The notes under the pieces were generated by a model that was given only the letters and a program-made list of their open reading frames with translations, had not been told where the DNA came from and did not search any database. This document shows positions 16,842 through 24,573 of a stretch of DNA of 64,000 bases, one piece after another; within the stretch, counting starts at the first letter, position 1; the number at the start of each line of letters is the position of its first letter. Both the position numbers and the translations under genes were made by a program. The stretch spans positions 1 to 64,000 of the forward strand of contig PVNI01000025.1 in the NCBI GenBank assembly GCA_003001795.1. The letters are read 5' to 3'. Source of the DNA: Actinomadura viridilutea (GTDB taxonomy: Bacteria; Actinomycetota; Actinomycetes; Streptosporangiales; Streptosporangiaceae).

Positions 16842-18655
16842 CCGTCCTGGCGCGGCGGGGCCCGACAGTGCTGGGCGGGTTGTGGGGCGCGGTGCGCCCC
16901 CACGCGGTCCGGCTCGTGCTGGCGGGCACGGCCGGGGTTGCGGCGGAGCTGTGCGGGCTGGGGCTGGTCGCGGCGGCGGCCTGGCTGATCGCGCGGGCGG
17001 CGCAGCAGCCGACGATGGCGGCGCTGTCCCTGGCGATCGTGGCGGTGCGGGGGTTCGCGCTGGCCAAGGGGGTGCTGCGGTATCTGGAGCGGCTGGCCGG
17101 TCATGACGTGGCGCTGCGGGCGTTGGCGGAACTGCGCGGCAGGGTGTTCGACGCGTTGGCCGCGCGCGGCCCGGCGGCCCGCGGCCGGACCGGGGGCGCG
17201 GCCGGGTTGCGCGGCGGGGACGCGTTGACGCGGCTGGTCGCCGATGTGGAGGCGGTGCAGGACCTGCTGCTGCGGTGCGTGCTGCCCGCGGTGGCCGCCG
17301 TGGTCTGCGCGGTCGCCGGCGTGGCGGTGTGCGCGGCGGCGGTGCCGTCGTCGGCGCCGGTGCTGGCGGCGGGTCTGGCCGTGGCGGGCGGGGTGTTGCC
17401 GTGGGTTGCGTGGACGGCGGGCGCGCGTGCGGCCGCGGCGGTGGCGGCGCAGCGGCGTGAGCTGGCGGTGCGGGCTTTGGACGTGCTGGACGGCGCCGGG
17501 GAGCTGGCGGTGTTCGGGGCCGCGGACCGTTTCGGTGCGCGGGCGGTGCGGGCGGCGCGGCGCCTGGAGCGGGCCGAGCGCGCCGGCACGCGCGTGGCGG
17601 GGGCGGTGGCCGCGGCGGGGCTGGCGGTGCAGGGGGCGACGGCCGTCGGGGTGGCCTGGCAGGCGACGCGTTCGGGCGCCGACCAGGTGCAGGTGGCGGT
17701 GGTGGCGCTCACGGCGCTGGTGGCGGTGGAGGCGGTGCTGCCGTTGCCCACGGCGGCACAGCGGTTGCGCGAGGTGCTGGCCGCGGCGCGTCGGGTGGCG
17801 GCGGTGCTGGCCGCTCCCCCGCCGTCCCCGCGCGCGACCGCGGCGGCGAAGGTGCCGCCGGGGCCGTTGAGCGTGGAGCTGCTGGGGGTGACGGTGGCGT
17901 TCGATCCCCTGGCCGGCGCGCCGGACACCGAGCCGGCGGGTGCCGCGGGCCTGGACGGCGCGGCCGGTGGCGGGGTGGCGCTGGACGGCGTGGACGTGCG
18001 GGTGGAGCGAGGCCGTCGCGTCGCGATCGTGGGGGCCAGCGGAGCGGGCAAGAGCACGCTGCTGGCGGCGGTGACCGGGGACGTGACACCGGTGGCCGGG
18101 ACCGTGCAGCTGGCAGGCCGCGACCTCGCCGCCCACGCCGAGCAGGACGTGCGGGCGGCGGTGCGAGGCCTCACCCAGGACGCGCACGTGTTCGCCGGGA
18201 CGGTGCGCGCCAACCTGCTGATGGCGCGTCCGGACGCCACGATGCGGCAGCTGGAGGCGGCCGCGCGGCGCGCCCGGTTTCTGGAGGTGGTGCGGGAGCT
18301 GCCGGACGGGTGGGACACGCGGGTCGGTGAGGGCGGCGTCGGCTTGTCGGGCGGGCAGCGGCAGCGGCTGCTGCTGGCGCGGGCGCTGCTGGCCGACCCG
18401 CCGGTGCTGGTGCTCGACGAGCCGACCGAAGGCCTCGACCCGGTGACCGCCGACGCGATCACCCGGGACCTGCTGACCTGGCCGGGCGGCGGGACCTTGC
18501 TGCTGGTGACGCACCGGCTGGCGGCGCTGGGCGACGCCGACGAGGTGCTCGTTCTGGACCGTGGGCGGGTGGTGCAGCGCGGCCGTCACGACGACCTGCT
18601 GACGCGCCCGGGCCCGTACCGGGACATGTGGGACGCCGAACGTCTCACGACCTGA
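16838..18655 (+). CDS. cydC: ABC transporter CydC (cytochrome bd assembly)
   Basis: A 605-residue permease/ATPase, the partner of CydD. A membrane domain (residues ~15-310) includes the CydC-like LARAAQQPTMAALSLAIVAVRGFAL region. The ATPase domain has Walker A GASGAGKST, signature LSGGQRQRL and Walker B VLVLDEPTEGLD. The ATG at 16838 overlaps the cydD stop by 4 bases. Last gene of the tetracistronic cydABDC operon. Third codon positions across the whole operon favour G, in contrast with the C-favouring neighbouring genes. Confidence 0.9.
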   Translation: MTVLARRGPTVLGGLWGAVRPHAVRLVLAGTAGVAAELCGLGLVAAAAWLIARAAQQPTMAALSLAIVAVRGFALAKGVLRYLERLAGHDVALRALAELRGRVFDALAARGPAARGRTGGAAGLRGGDALTRLVADVEAVQDLLLRCVLPAVAAVVCAVAGVAVCAAAVPSSAPVLAAGLAVAGGVLPWVAWTAGARAAAAVAAQRRELAVRALDVLDGAGELAVFGAADRFGARAVRAARRLERAERAGTRVAGAVAAAGLAVQGATAVGVAWQATRSGADQVQVAVVALTALVAVEAVLPLPTAAQRLREVLAAARRVAAVLAAPPPSPRATAAAKVPPGPLSVELLGVTVAFDPLAGAPDTEPAGAAGLDGAAGGGVALDGVDVRVERGRRVAIVGASGAGKSTLLAAVTGDVTPVAGTVQLAGRDLAAHAEQDVRAAVRGLTQDAHVFAGTVRANLLMARPDATMRQLEAAARRARFLEVVRELPDGWDTRVGEGGVGLSGGQRQRLLLARALLADPPVLVLDEPTEGLDPVTADAITRDLLTWPGGGTLLLVTHRLAALGDADEVLVLDRGRVVQRGRHDDLLTRPGPYRDMWDAERLTT

Positions 18656-18889
18656 CTCCCAAGCCGTCCGCGCGTCCTCTCTACGCATCAGGCCGTTCCA
18701 CCGGCCGCCGCGGCCGTTTCGTCGCGTCACCGCCGTTGCCCGCCACGAGAACGCCGCCCCGGCGGCGCCGACACCTGGGGGGGCTGTTGCTTGGACCGGC
18801 CCGGCCGCCGTGTCGCGCGGCCAGGCGCATGGACGGCGGTGCGCAGGGTAGAGGGGGCATCAGTCGATCTCGAGAGGGGGCGGACTGTG

Positions 18890-19483
18890 ATGCCCGGGAT
18901 TCCGGGACTGCGGGAGGTGCGTTCGGCCGTGTCGCACACGCCCGAGGCGGCCCGTGACATGTGGTCGCGGGCGCGCGCGTCGGCCCGGCGCCGTCACGGC
19001 GGCCAGGCCGGGCCGCATCAGGTGGCGTGGACGCTCGTGGTCCAGCAGGTCGGCCGGGTGGGGCGGCTGCTGCAGGGAGTCGGCGGCCGTACCGACAACG
19101 CACCCGTGCGCTCGCCTCGCCGCGCACGCGCCGCCAAGCCCGCGACCAGGCCCGCGGGCAGGACCGTCAGGTCGCGCGCGGGTTCCAGGCGCGGCGGGAC
19201 GCTCGGAGCGGCCGACGTGGGGCGCCAGGAGCTGTATGCGATGGCTCGGGACCTGGGAATTCCCGGGCGGTCGAGGATGAGCAAGCGCGAGCTGGCCGAG
19301 GCGGTGCGCCGCGCGACCGGCGGCGCCGTCAGGGGAACCGCGTCCGCCCGCTCCCGCCCGTCGCGGTCCGCGGCATCTCGCAGATCGTCCTCTCGGTCCT
19401 CCCGCGGATCGTCGGGCGCCGTGTCCAAGGCCTCGTCGCGGCGGTCGTCCGGCGGTTCGGGTTCTGGACGCGGGCGGCGGTAG
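18890..19483 (+). CDS. Basic protein with Rho_N-like domain, next to the gas-vesicle cluster
   Basis: A 197-residue strongly basic protein. Residues ~1-65 contain amphipathic helices, followed by an Arg/Ala/Pro-rich linker. A domain at ~105-140 (LYAMARDLGIPGRSRMSKRELAEAVRR) looks like the SAP/Rho N-terminal helix-extended-helix fold that binds nucleic acid. The last 50 residues are a Ser/Arg-rich low-complexity tail. It is convergent with gvpK, 54 bases away. Rho_N-like proteins occur in several actinobacterial gas-vesicle regions, but a role in vesicle formation is not established. The ATG at 18890 follows GAGAGGGGG. Confidence 0.65.
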   Translation: MPGIPGLREVRSAVSHTPEAARDMWSRARASARRRHGGQAGPHQVAWTLVVQQVGRVGRLLQGVGGRTDNAPVRSPRRARAAKPATRPAGRTVRSRAGSRRGGTLGAADVGRQELYAMARDLGIPGRSRMSKRELAEAVRRATGGAVRGTASARSRPSRSAASRRSSSRSSRGSSGAVSKASSRRSSGGSGSGRGRR

Positions 19484-19537
19484 GGCCGCTTGGCCGCGGG
19501 GCGGCGCTGCCCCGACCCGCCCGGGCAGCAGTCCGCC

Positions 19538-20002
19538 TCAGTCCCAGTCGTCGGGAAGCAGGGGCCCGAGGGGGCCGAGGTCGAGGTTGAGGTCCTTGTC
19601 CTCCAGGTCGAAGTGGTCCTTGAGGCGCTCCATGGCCTCTTCCAGGCGCATGAGGGCCAGTCCGAGCCGTTCGATCTGGTCGTCGGTGAGGGTGCCGGAG
19701 TCGACGCGACGCAGCGCCTGGCGCTCCATGAGCTGGCGGATGAGTTCCACCAGGGTGAGCACGAGCTTGACCAGGTCGCGTTCCACCTGTTCGGCGTCGG
19801 TTTCCAGGCGCTGCCGCACACGGGACGACGCGGGCGTGGACCGTATCGGCGTCGCCCGCATCGGTGAGGCGTTCGCGCGGGTGTCCCGGCGGGCGGCCGT
19901 GTCGCGGCGGCCGGCGGATTTCTCGCGGGTGTCGGGGAACAGGCCGCCGGGGGCGGGGTCGTGGACGTGGACGTCCCCGGTGAACGGTTCGCGGCGGGTC
20001 AC
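19538..20002 (-). CDS. gvpK: Gas vesicle protein GvpK
   Basis: A 154-residue protein. The N-terminal ~60 residues are variable. The conserved GvpK domain follows, with VERDLVKLVLTLVELIRQLM, QALRRVDSGTLTDDQIERLG, LMRLEEAM and the acidic LNLDLGPLGPLLP end. GvpK is an accessory protein needed for vesicle assembly. Its GTG start overlaps the preceding stop (GTGA). It is the last gene of the operon. Confidence 0.92.
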   Translation of the reverse strand: MTRREPFTGDVHVHDPAPGGLFPDTREKSAGRRDTAARRDTRANASPMRATPIRSTPASSRVRQRLETDAEQVERDLVKLVLTLVELIRQLMERQALRRVDSGTLTDDQIERLGLALMRLEEAMERLKDHFDLEDKDLNLDLGPLGPLLPDDWD

Positions 20003-20229
20003 GGCTGCTCCTCCCCCGCGGCGACGCCCGCGCCGTGCGGGGCGAGCTCGTCGCGGACGGTGGTGATCAAAGCGCGCAGGGACACCTCGACCAGGTCGAT
20101 CTCGGCGATGGAGATGACCAGGTCGCCGGTGAGGACGACCCCGCCGGCCAGCAGCCGGTCCAGCAGGTCGACCAAGGAGACGCGTTCCATCGGCGGCCCG
20201 GACGGCCCGGTGTCGACGGCGACGGTCAT
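19999..20229 (-). CDS. gvpS: Gas vesicle protein, GvpA/J/S-type
   Basis: A 76-residue member of the GvpA superfamily with the core VSLVDLLDRLLAGGVVLTGD and ISIAEIDLVEVSLRALI. The amphipathic alpha-beta-beta-alpha core is shared by GvpA, GvpJ, GvpM and GvpS. The short length and the position between gvpL and gvpK match gvpS of actinobacterial clusters, so that symbol is used; the choice among J/M/S is by context. ATGA overlap with gvpL and GTGA overlap with gvpK. Confidence 0.8.
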   Translation of the reverse strand: MTVAVDTGPSGPPMERVSLVDLLDRLLAGGVVLTGDLVISIAEIDLVEVSLRALITTVRDELAPHGAGVAAGEEQP

Positions 20230-21137
20230 CTCCCCTCCCCCTCGCGGCGCCCGCCGCCCGTCCCGCCGGTGGTGTCGGTGGTGTCGATGAAGGAGTAGGG
20301 CGGCCAGGGACCGGTGACCTCGACGTCGACGCCCGTCAGCTCGGCGTCGGCGCGGCGCGCGGTGTCGAGGAACTCCTTGGTGTGCTCGTCGTCGAGCAGG
20401 TAGGCCATGTTCAGCACGGGCACACCGGTGTGGCCGGACAGCCGCTGGTCCTGCGGGGGGTGCCGGCGTGAGGCACGGGCGTACCGGGTGAGCCGTTCAT
20501 GGACCGACTGGGCGTAGTCGCTGATGCGGCGGTCGGCCTCCTGGCGGCTGCGCCGCTGGGCCTGCCGCCGGCGCAGGTAGGAGGCGCCCGGCCCGCCGCT
20601 GCCGCGCGCGGCCGCGGGCTGCGGCTCGGGCAAGGCCGCGCCGGCGTCGAACGCCTCGGGGTGCACGTAGATCTTCACGCCCCATTCGGTGCGGCCGCTG
20701 ATCAGGTCGAGGACGCGGGTGAACTCGCCATGCTGGTCCGCCAGCACCTGCCGGACCCGGTCGTCGTCGCGGTAGAGGGTGGCGATGCGGACCGGGGCGG
20801 TGGGGGCGGCCTGCGCGGCGCGGTCGACGACCTCGTGGTGGGCGCGCGCGGCGGCCTCCAGCCACGCCAGGTCTTCCAGGTGGTCGCGCAGGGCGTCCTC
20901 ACCGAAGTCGGCCAGGTCCACGGTGCTGACCAGGGCGATCAGATCCCCTTCCGGGACGGCGCGCACGGGCGCCGAGGTCACGCCGGTGACGCCGCCGAGC
21001 ACGGCGGTGTCCAGGCCGCGCGCCACGCCGTACAGGTAGACGGCGGTGCCCGCCTGCGATCCGGGTGTCTGCTCGCCGCGTACGGGCGGCTGCCGGGTCT
21101 GCGGCTGACGGTCGCGGTCGCTCATGGGATGGTTCAT
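20226..21137 (-). CDS. gvpL: Gas vesicle protein GvpL/GvpF family
   Basis: A 303-residue GvpL/F-family protein. It starts with YLYGVARG, characteristic of the family, and has VRIATLYRDDDRVRQVL and WGVKIYV in the middle. It ends with a LTGVDVEVTGPWPPYSFID segment. GvpL/F proteins bind GvpA and act in nucleation or vesicle growth. A polar, Arg/Gln-rich stretch near 195-240 is probably disordered. The ATG at 21137 follows GGAGGAGG and overlaps the preceding gene's stop; an ATG 12 bases later is the alternative. Confidence 0.9.
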   Translation of the reverse strand: MNHPMSDRDRQPQTRQPPVRGEQTPGSQAGTAVYLYGVARGLDTAVLGGVTGVTSAPVRAVPEGDLIALVSTVDLADFGEDALRDHLEDLAWLEAAARAHHEVVDRAAQAAPTAPVRIATLYRDDDRVRQVLADQHGEFTRVLDLISGRTEWGVKIYVHPEAFDAGAALPEPQPAAARGSGGPGASYLRRRQAQRRSRQEADRRISDYAQSVHERLTRYARASRRHPPQDQRLSGHTGVPVLNMAYLLDDEHTKEFLDTARRADAELTGVDVEVTGPWPPYSFIDTTDTTGGTGGGRREGEGR

Positions 21138-21652
21138 CGCCCCTCCTCCCCGTCGTGGTCTGCGGCGCCGGCGGCGTCGTCGGAGTGTCGGGTGTCGGGG
21201 TTGGACCCCGTGGAGGCGTCCATGCGTGCGGCGGGGCGTCCGGCGGCCTCGGGGTGGGCTTGGGAGGCGATCTGGTGGGCGGGCGGCGAGACCGCGGCTT
21301 CCAGCGCCGCCAGACGTTCGCGCAGCATGCGGTTCTCTTCGGCGAGCCGGTCCTGTTCCTCGCGGTCGGACTGCTCGGCGGCGGCGACCTCGGCGCGGGC
21401 GCGCGAGGACAGCGACGGGTCGTGCTCCCACCAGTCGATGCCCATCTCCTTGGCGCGGTCCACGGACGCGACCAGCAGCCGCAGCTTGATGGTGAGCAGC
21501 TCGATGTCCAGCAGGTTGACCTGGATGTCCCCGACGATCACGATGCCCTTGTCGAGGATCCGCTCCAGCAGGTCGGCCAGGCTGGTGCCGGACCGCTCCC
21601 CCGTCGCGCGGGCGGGCGCGCGGGCCGTGCCGGTGTAGGGAATCTCAGTCAA
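21134..21652 (-). CDS. gvpJ: Gas vesicle protein, GvpJ-type with long C-terminal tail
   Basis: A 172-residue protein. Residues ~23-70 form the GvpA-superfamily core (SLADLLERILDKGIVIVGDI, VNLLDIELLTIKLRLLV). A GIDWWEHDP motif and a coiled-coil-like, Glu/Arg-rich stretch (~85-115) follow, then a polar tail. It is a minor structural component, probably at vesicle tips, by analogy with GvpJ/GvpS. Translation appears to start at TTG 21652, preceded by AAGGAC; no better ATG/GTG lies upstream of the core. Confidence 0.8.
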   Translation of the reverse strand: MTEIPYTGTARAPARATGERSGTSLADLLERILDKGIVIVGDIQVNLLDIELLTIKLRLLVASVDRAKEMGIDWWEHDPSLSSRARAEVAAAEQSDREEQDRLAEENRMLRERLAALEAAVSPPAHQIASQAHPEAAGRPAARMDASTGSNPDTRHSDDAAGAADHDGEEGR

Positions 21653-21685
21653 CGGATCGTCCTTCGTGGCGGTCGAGTTCGCGGG

Positions 21686-21970
21686 TCATGGCCGGTCGAC
21701 GTGGCCGCGGGTGTAGCGGCGGGTGCGGTGGAACGCCACCAACTGCCCGTCGGCGTCCAGATCGGCCTGGTAGGCGGCGAGGATGTCGGCCGAATCGGGG
21801 ATGCGGTGGATCTCCACGACCTCCACGGTGACGCTCCAGCCCCCGTCCTCGCGGCGCTGCACGCCGACCACGCCTTCGGCGTCGCGGCCGGTCATGTCGG
21901 CGACATGGCCGACCGCGCTGCGTGCGGCCCGGCGCGCGGCCGTGCAGTCGGCGGGCGACCGGCGCGTCAT
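21686..21970 (-). CDS. gvpO: Gas vesicle protein GvpO
   Basis: A 94-residue protein. Its second half carries the GvpO pattern: GWSVTVEVVEIHRIPDSADILA followed by YQADLDADGQLVAFHRTRRY. GvpO is an accessory protein needed for vesicle formation. It is at the short end of the family and lacks the long charged N-terminal extension seen in some homologues. It begins 4 bases after the gvpG stop. Confidence 0.85.
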   Translation of the reverse strand: MTRRSPADCTAARRAARSAVGHVADMTGRDAEGVVGVQRREDGGWSVTVEVVEIHRIPDSADILAAYQADLDADGQLVAFHRTRRYTRGHVDRP

Positions 21971-21973
21971 CGC

Positions 21974-22339
21974 TCACCCCCGCGACGCCTCATCCGGCGG
22001 CCCGCCGGACGCCGCCCCACCGCTCGCTCCGTCGTCGTACGGGCCGACCGGATCGTCGACCACGGGCCCCGCCGCGGCATCGGCGGACGGGCCGGCCTGG
22101 GGCTCCGCCGACGGGCCGGTGCGCGGCAGCCGGTCCAGCAGCTCCTCCTCGCGGGCGGCGGCCTCGTCCTCGTCGATCTCCCCGGCGGCCAGCCGGTCGG
22201 CGATCTCCTGCATCTCGGCGGCGATGCGCGCCGGATCGTACAGCTGCGCCTCGGCGTGTTCGGTGAGGACCTCGGCGACCCAGATGACGCCGCGCACCGG
22301 CGCCAGCGGCAGCGTCACCAGTCCGCTGAACAAACCCAT
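21974..22339 (-). CDS. gvpG: Gas vesicle protein GvpG
   Basis: A 121-residue protein beginning with MGLFSGLVTLPLAPVRGVIW, the typical hydrophobic GvpG start. A Glu-rich helix (ARIAAEMQEIADRLAAGEID) follows, then an Ala/Pro/Gly-rich tail. GvpG is an essential accessory protein of vesicle assembly. The ATG at 22339 is preferred to the GTG directly before it; AGGGGGA lies upstream. Confidence 0.88.
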   Translation of the reverse strand: MGLFSGLVTLPLAPVRGVIWVAEVLTEHAEAQLYDPARIAAEMQEIADRLAAGEIDEDEAAAREEELLDRLPRTGPSAEPQAGPSADAAAGPVVDDPVGPYDDGASGGAASGGPPDEASRG

Positions 22340-22351
22340 CACGTCCCCCTG

Positions 22352-23140
22352 TCAGCTGTCCGGAACGAAGTCGTAGGGCGGCAGCGGTCCGACCAGCCGC
22401 AGGCGGATGCGGTCGGCGTATTCGGCGCCGAGGCGTTCCACCGCCTCCTCGAAGTCGCCGCGCCGGTCGCGGCCGACCAGGAACGCCGCGTCGACGACGT
22501 CCTCGTCACGTGCGGGCGTCTTCGGCACGACGCGTTCGGCGGCCGGCGCCACGCGCTCCAGCAGGACGCGGGCGTCGTGCTCGCGGCGGCGCTGCAACGC
22601 CTGCGAGATCAGCTCGCCGAGGCGGACGCGGTCGTAGTACAGGGCGTCGGCGGCGTCGGCGGGAGCCTGGCGCAACCGTTGCGCCAGGGCGGCCACCTCA
22701 GGGTCGTCCGACATGACCTCGCGCAGCACCGTGTCCTCCACGTAGGTGCCCTTCAGCCGCAGCTCCAGGCGCCCGTCCACGCCGTCCAGCGCCCGGGCGA
22801 ACCGATCGGCGTTGGCGGCCAGCAGTTCCTTGGCCACCGCCTCCTGCCCGGTCATGGCGGCGCCGAACCGGAACGGCAGCACGGCCAGATCCGCTTCGAC
22901 CAGCGCGGTCAGCACCCGCTGGTGCCTCATCAAGTCGGCGCGTCGCCCCAGCGGCCGGTCCTGCGGCAGCGGGCTGACGGCCGCGGCGCAGCCGCCGTCG
23001 GTGACCAGGGTCACCGGATGGTCGTCCAACCCGAGCAGCCCCTGCGGCAGGGTCGCGTCGCGGCGCGTGACACCGTAGATGTACAGCGGGGTGCCGGTCG
23101 CGGCGGTGCCGGTGTCGGCGGCGAGGTCGGGTCGGGTCAT
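22352..23140 (-). CDS. gvpF: Gas vesicle protein GvpF
   Basis: A 262-residue GvpF/L-family protein with YIYGVTRRD at the start, LPFRFGAAM (a conserved family block), LELRLKGTY and the end LVGPLPPYDFVPDS. GvpF interacts with GvpA and helps nucleate the shell. It immediately follows gvpA (TGATG overlap), the same order as in Streptomyces clusters (A-F-G). The start is the ATG at 23140 after AAGGAGG. Confidence 0.92.
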   Translation of the reverse strand: MTRPDLAADTGTAATGTPLYIYGVTRRDATLPQGLLGLDDHPVTLVTDGGCAAAVSPLPQDRPLGRRADLMRHQRVLTALVEADLAVLPFRFGAAMTGQEAVAKELLAANADRFARALDGVDGRLELRLKGTYVEDTVLREVMSDDPEVAALAQRLRQAPADAADALYYDRVRLGELISQALQRRREHDARVLLERVAPAAERVVPKTPARDEDVVDAAFLVGRDRRGDFEEAVERLGAEYADRIRLRLVGPLPPYDFVPDS

Positions 23141-23565
23141 CACTCCTCCTTCCCGGAGGCGCGGCCGCGGACGGGTTCGGGTTCGGCGGCCTCGTCCTGC
23201 GACGCGGTGTCGCCGGCCCCCAAGCTCTCGCGGAGCCGTTCCTGGGCGCCCTGCAGGGCGCCCTTGGTCTTCTTCTTGGCGCCGGACTGCTGCATGTCGC
23301 CGACCATCTGCGGGATGCCCTTGGCGGTGCCGTCGTGGGCGATGTCCAGACGGTTGACGGCCTCGGCGAACCGCAGATAGGTGTCGACGCTGGCGACGAC
23401 GATCCGCACGTCCACGGTGAGGATCTCGATGCCGACCAGCGACACGCGCGCGTAGACGTCGATGACCAGTCCCTTTTCCAGAATCAGGTCGACGACGTCG
23501 GCGAGGCCGCTGGAGCCGCCGCGCTGGACGGTGCCCGCAGTCTGCTGGGCGATCGGCCCAGTCAT
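23140..23565 (-). CDS. gvpA: Major gas vesicle structural protein GvpA
   Basis: A 141-residue shell protein. The GvpA core occupies residues ~18-65 ([39 protein letters not shown]), followed by [15 protein letters not shown]. The C-terminal ~70 residues form a charged extension of the kind usual in actinobacterial GvpA but absent from cyanobacterial/haloarchaeal GvpA. The ATG at 23565 is preceded by GAGGAG. First gene of the eight-gene operon, with a SigB/F-like promoter at 23611-23634. Confidence 0.93.
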   Translation of the reverse strand: MTGPIAQQTAGTVQRGGSSGLADVVDLILEKGLVIDVYARVSLVGIEILTVDVRIVVASVDTYLRFAEAVNRLDIAHDGTAKGIPQMVGDMQQSGAKKKTKGALQGAQERLRESLGAGDTASQDEAAEPEPVRGRASGKEE

Positions 23566-23901
23566 ATCATCCACTCCTCGCGGGGATGTCAGAAGGTGCA
23601 AAACACGTACCTACCCGCGCTTATCGGGCTAAACGGGCGTTTTTGATTGCGTTGCGCCACGGTTTCGCGCCCACCCCGACCGCAAGGTCAAACCCACGAC
23701 CGCACCGCAAAATCATTTCTCTTCCAGCCGCGCTTCACCGCGTCCACGAGAACCCCCGCGCCCGATCACTCGACGATCAGGCCGCCACCACACCCGGATG
23801 ACCACGTGTCGTCCGCACCGTGCCCACTGCGGGCGACCGCACGGAGAGACAGCACAAGAAGCGGTCCCCCGACGAAGGGGCCGCGCAGCAGCGCCGCAGA
23901 G
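23566..23901. other. gvp promoter interval
   Basis: No gene. It contains the candidate stress-sigma promoter for gvpA and a relatively AT-rich patch around 23620-23650. Confidence 0.6.
23611..23634 (-). promoter_or_regulatory. SigB/SigF-type promoter for the gvp operon
   Basis: On the minus strand GTTT (23634-23631) is followed after exactly 14 bases by GGGTAG (23616-23611). This matches the actinobacterial stress/sporulation sigma consensus GTTT-n14/16-GGGTAt. The predicted transcription start is about 40 bases upstream of the gvpA ATG. No competing TTGACA/TANNNT promoter is evident. Confidence 0.6.
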
Positions 23902-24333
23902 TCAGCGTTTACGGATCAGACGGCGTCCGATCACGATCGCGACACCGGCCGCGATCACGACGGGCGCGGCGCGCAGCAAGCGCTGCAGCGACACCAGCTT
24001 GGCCAGCCTGCCCGGCAGCGCCGCCACATCGTGGGCGGCGCGTTCGGTGGCGCGCGCGACCTGCCTGCCCGCCCGACGTGCGGTGCCCGCCGCGGTGCCG
24101 GCCGCACCGGCCGCGACCCTGGCGGTGGTCCGCGCGCTGTCCCGCACCGTCCCATGTGCGGACTCTTGGACGGTCGTTTGCGTCGCCGTGGTGGTTTCGC
24201 GTGCGGTGCCGGCCGCCTGCCCTGTAGGGGCCGCAGTGTCCCGGGCGGTGCCCTTGATCTTGTCCGCCGCCTTCCCGGCCGTGCCTCCGACAGGGGCGCC
24301 AGGGCCGCCGCCGGGAGTCGAGGGGGTGTTCAT
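23902..24333 (-). CDS. Unknown Ala/Thr-rich protein with C-terminal membrane anchor
   Basis: A 143-residue protein. After a Gly/Pro-rich start it is an Ala/Thr/Arg-rich helix with repeated ARxTAxGTAR-like units (residues ~35-95). It ends in one hydrophobic helix (LLRAAPVVIAAGVAIVIG) and a basic tail, as in tail-anchored membrane proteins. I do not recognise the family. It is on the same strand as, and 336 bases upstream of, gvpA, so it may belong to the gas-vesicle locus. The ATG at 24333 has GAGGAG 7 bases upstream. Confidence 0.6.
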   Translation of the reverse strand: MNTPSTPGGGPGAPVGGTAGKAADKIKGTARDTAAPTGQAAGTARETTTATQTTVQESAHGTVRDSARTTARVAAGAAGTAAGTARRAGRQVARATERAAHDVAALPGRLAKLVSLQRLLRAAPVVIAAGVAIVIGRRLIRKR

Positions 24334-24370
24334 GAAAGCGCTCCTCATCGAGTCGCCGGACGACGATCGT

Positions 24371-24388
24371 GTCGACCCAGTTGTCGAC
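24371..24388. promoter_or_regulatory. Inverted repeat GTCGAC-n6-GTCGAC
   Basis: Two self-complementary GTCGAC sites (24371-24376 and 24383-24388) are centred 12 bases apart, 38-55 bases upstream of the 23902-24333 gene. They could be an operator; chance occurrence in GC-rich DNA is possible. Confidence 0.3.
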
Positions 24389-24573
24389 CGAGTTCGCCGA
24401 CCGGATTCTTGTCCGGAGATTGGTGACCGGATGGCATCGGCACTACCCGCCAGCGGACATGCCATGCCTCTCATCTGCCGCGATCCACCGTGCTGGGCGC
24501 CGGCAGCCCGTTCAGGCCACGCTCCGGCGGCAACGCCCTCCCCTCCCCCGCCGCGCAGGTAGGCTCCACCCGC

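Noticed and set aside
13943-18730. Very long minus-strand open frame (about 1595 codons) opposite the cyd operon, and similar long frames opposite other genes
   Set aside because: It is the mirror of G-rich codon use on the plus strand; its translation is Arg/Pro/His/Gln-rich without motifs, while the plus strand encodes clear cydABDC proteins.
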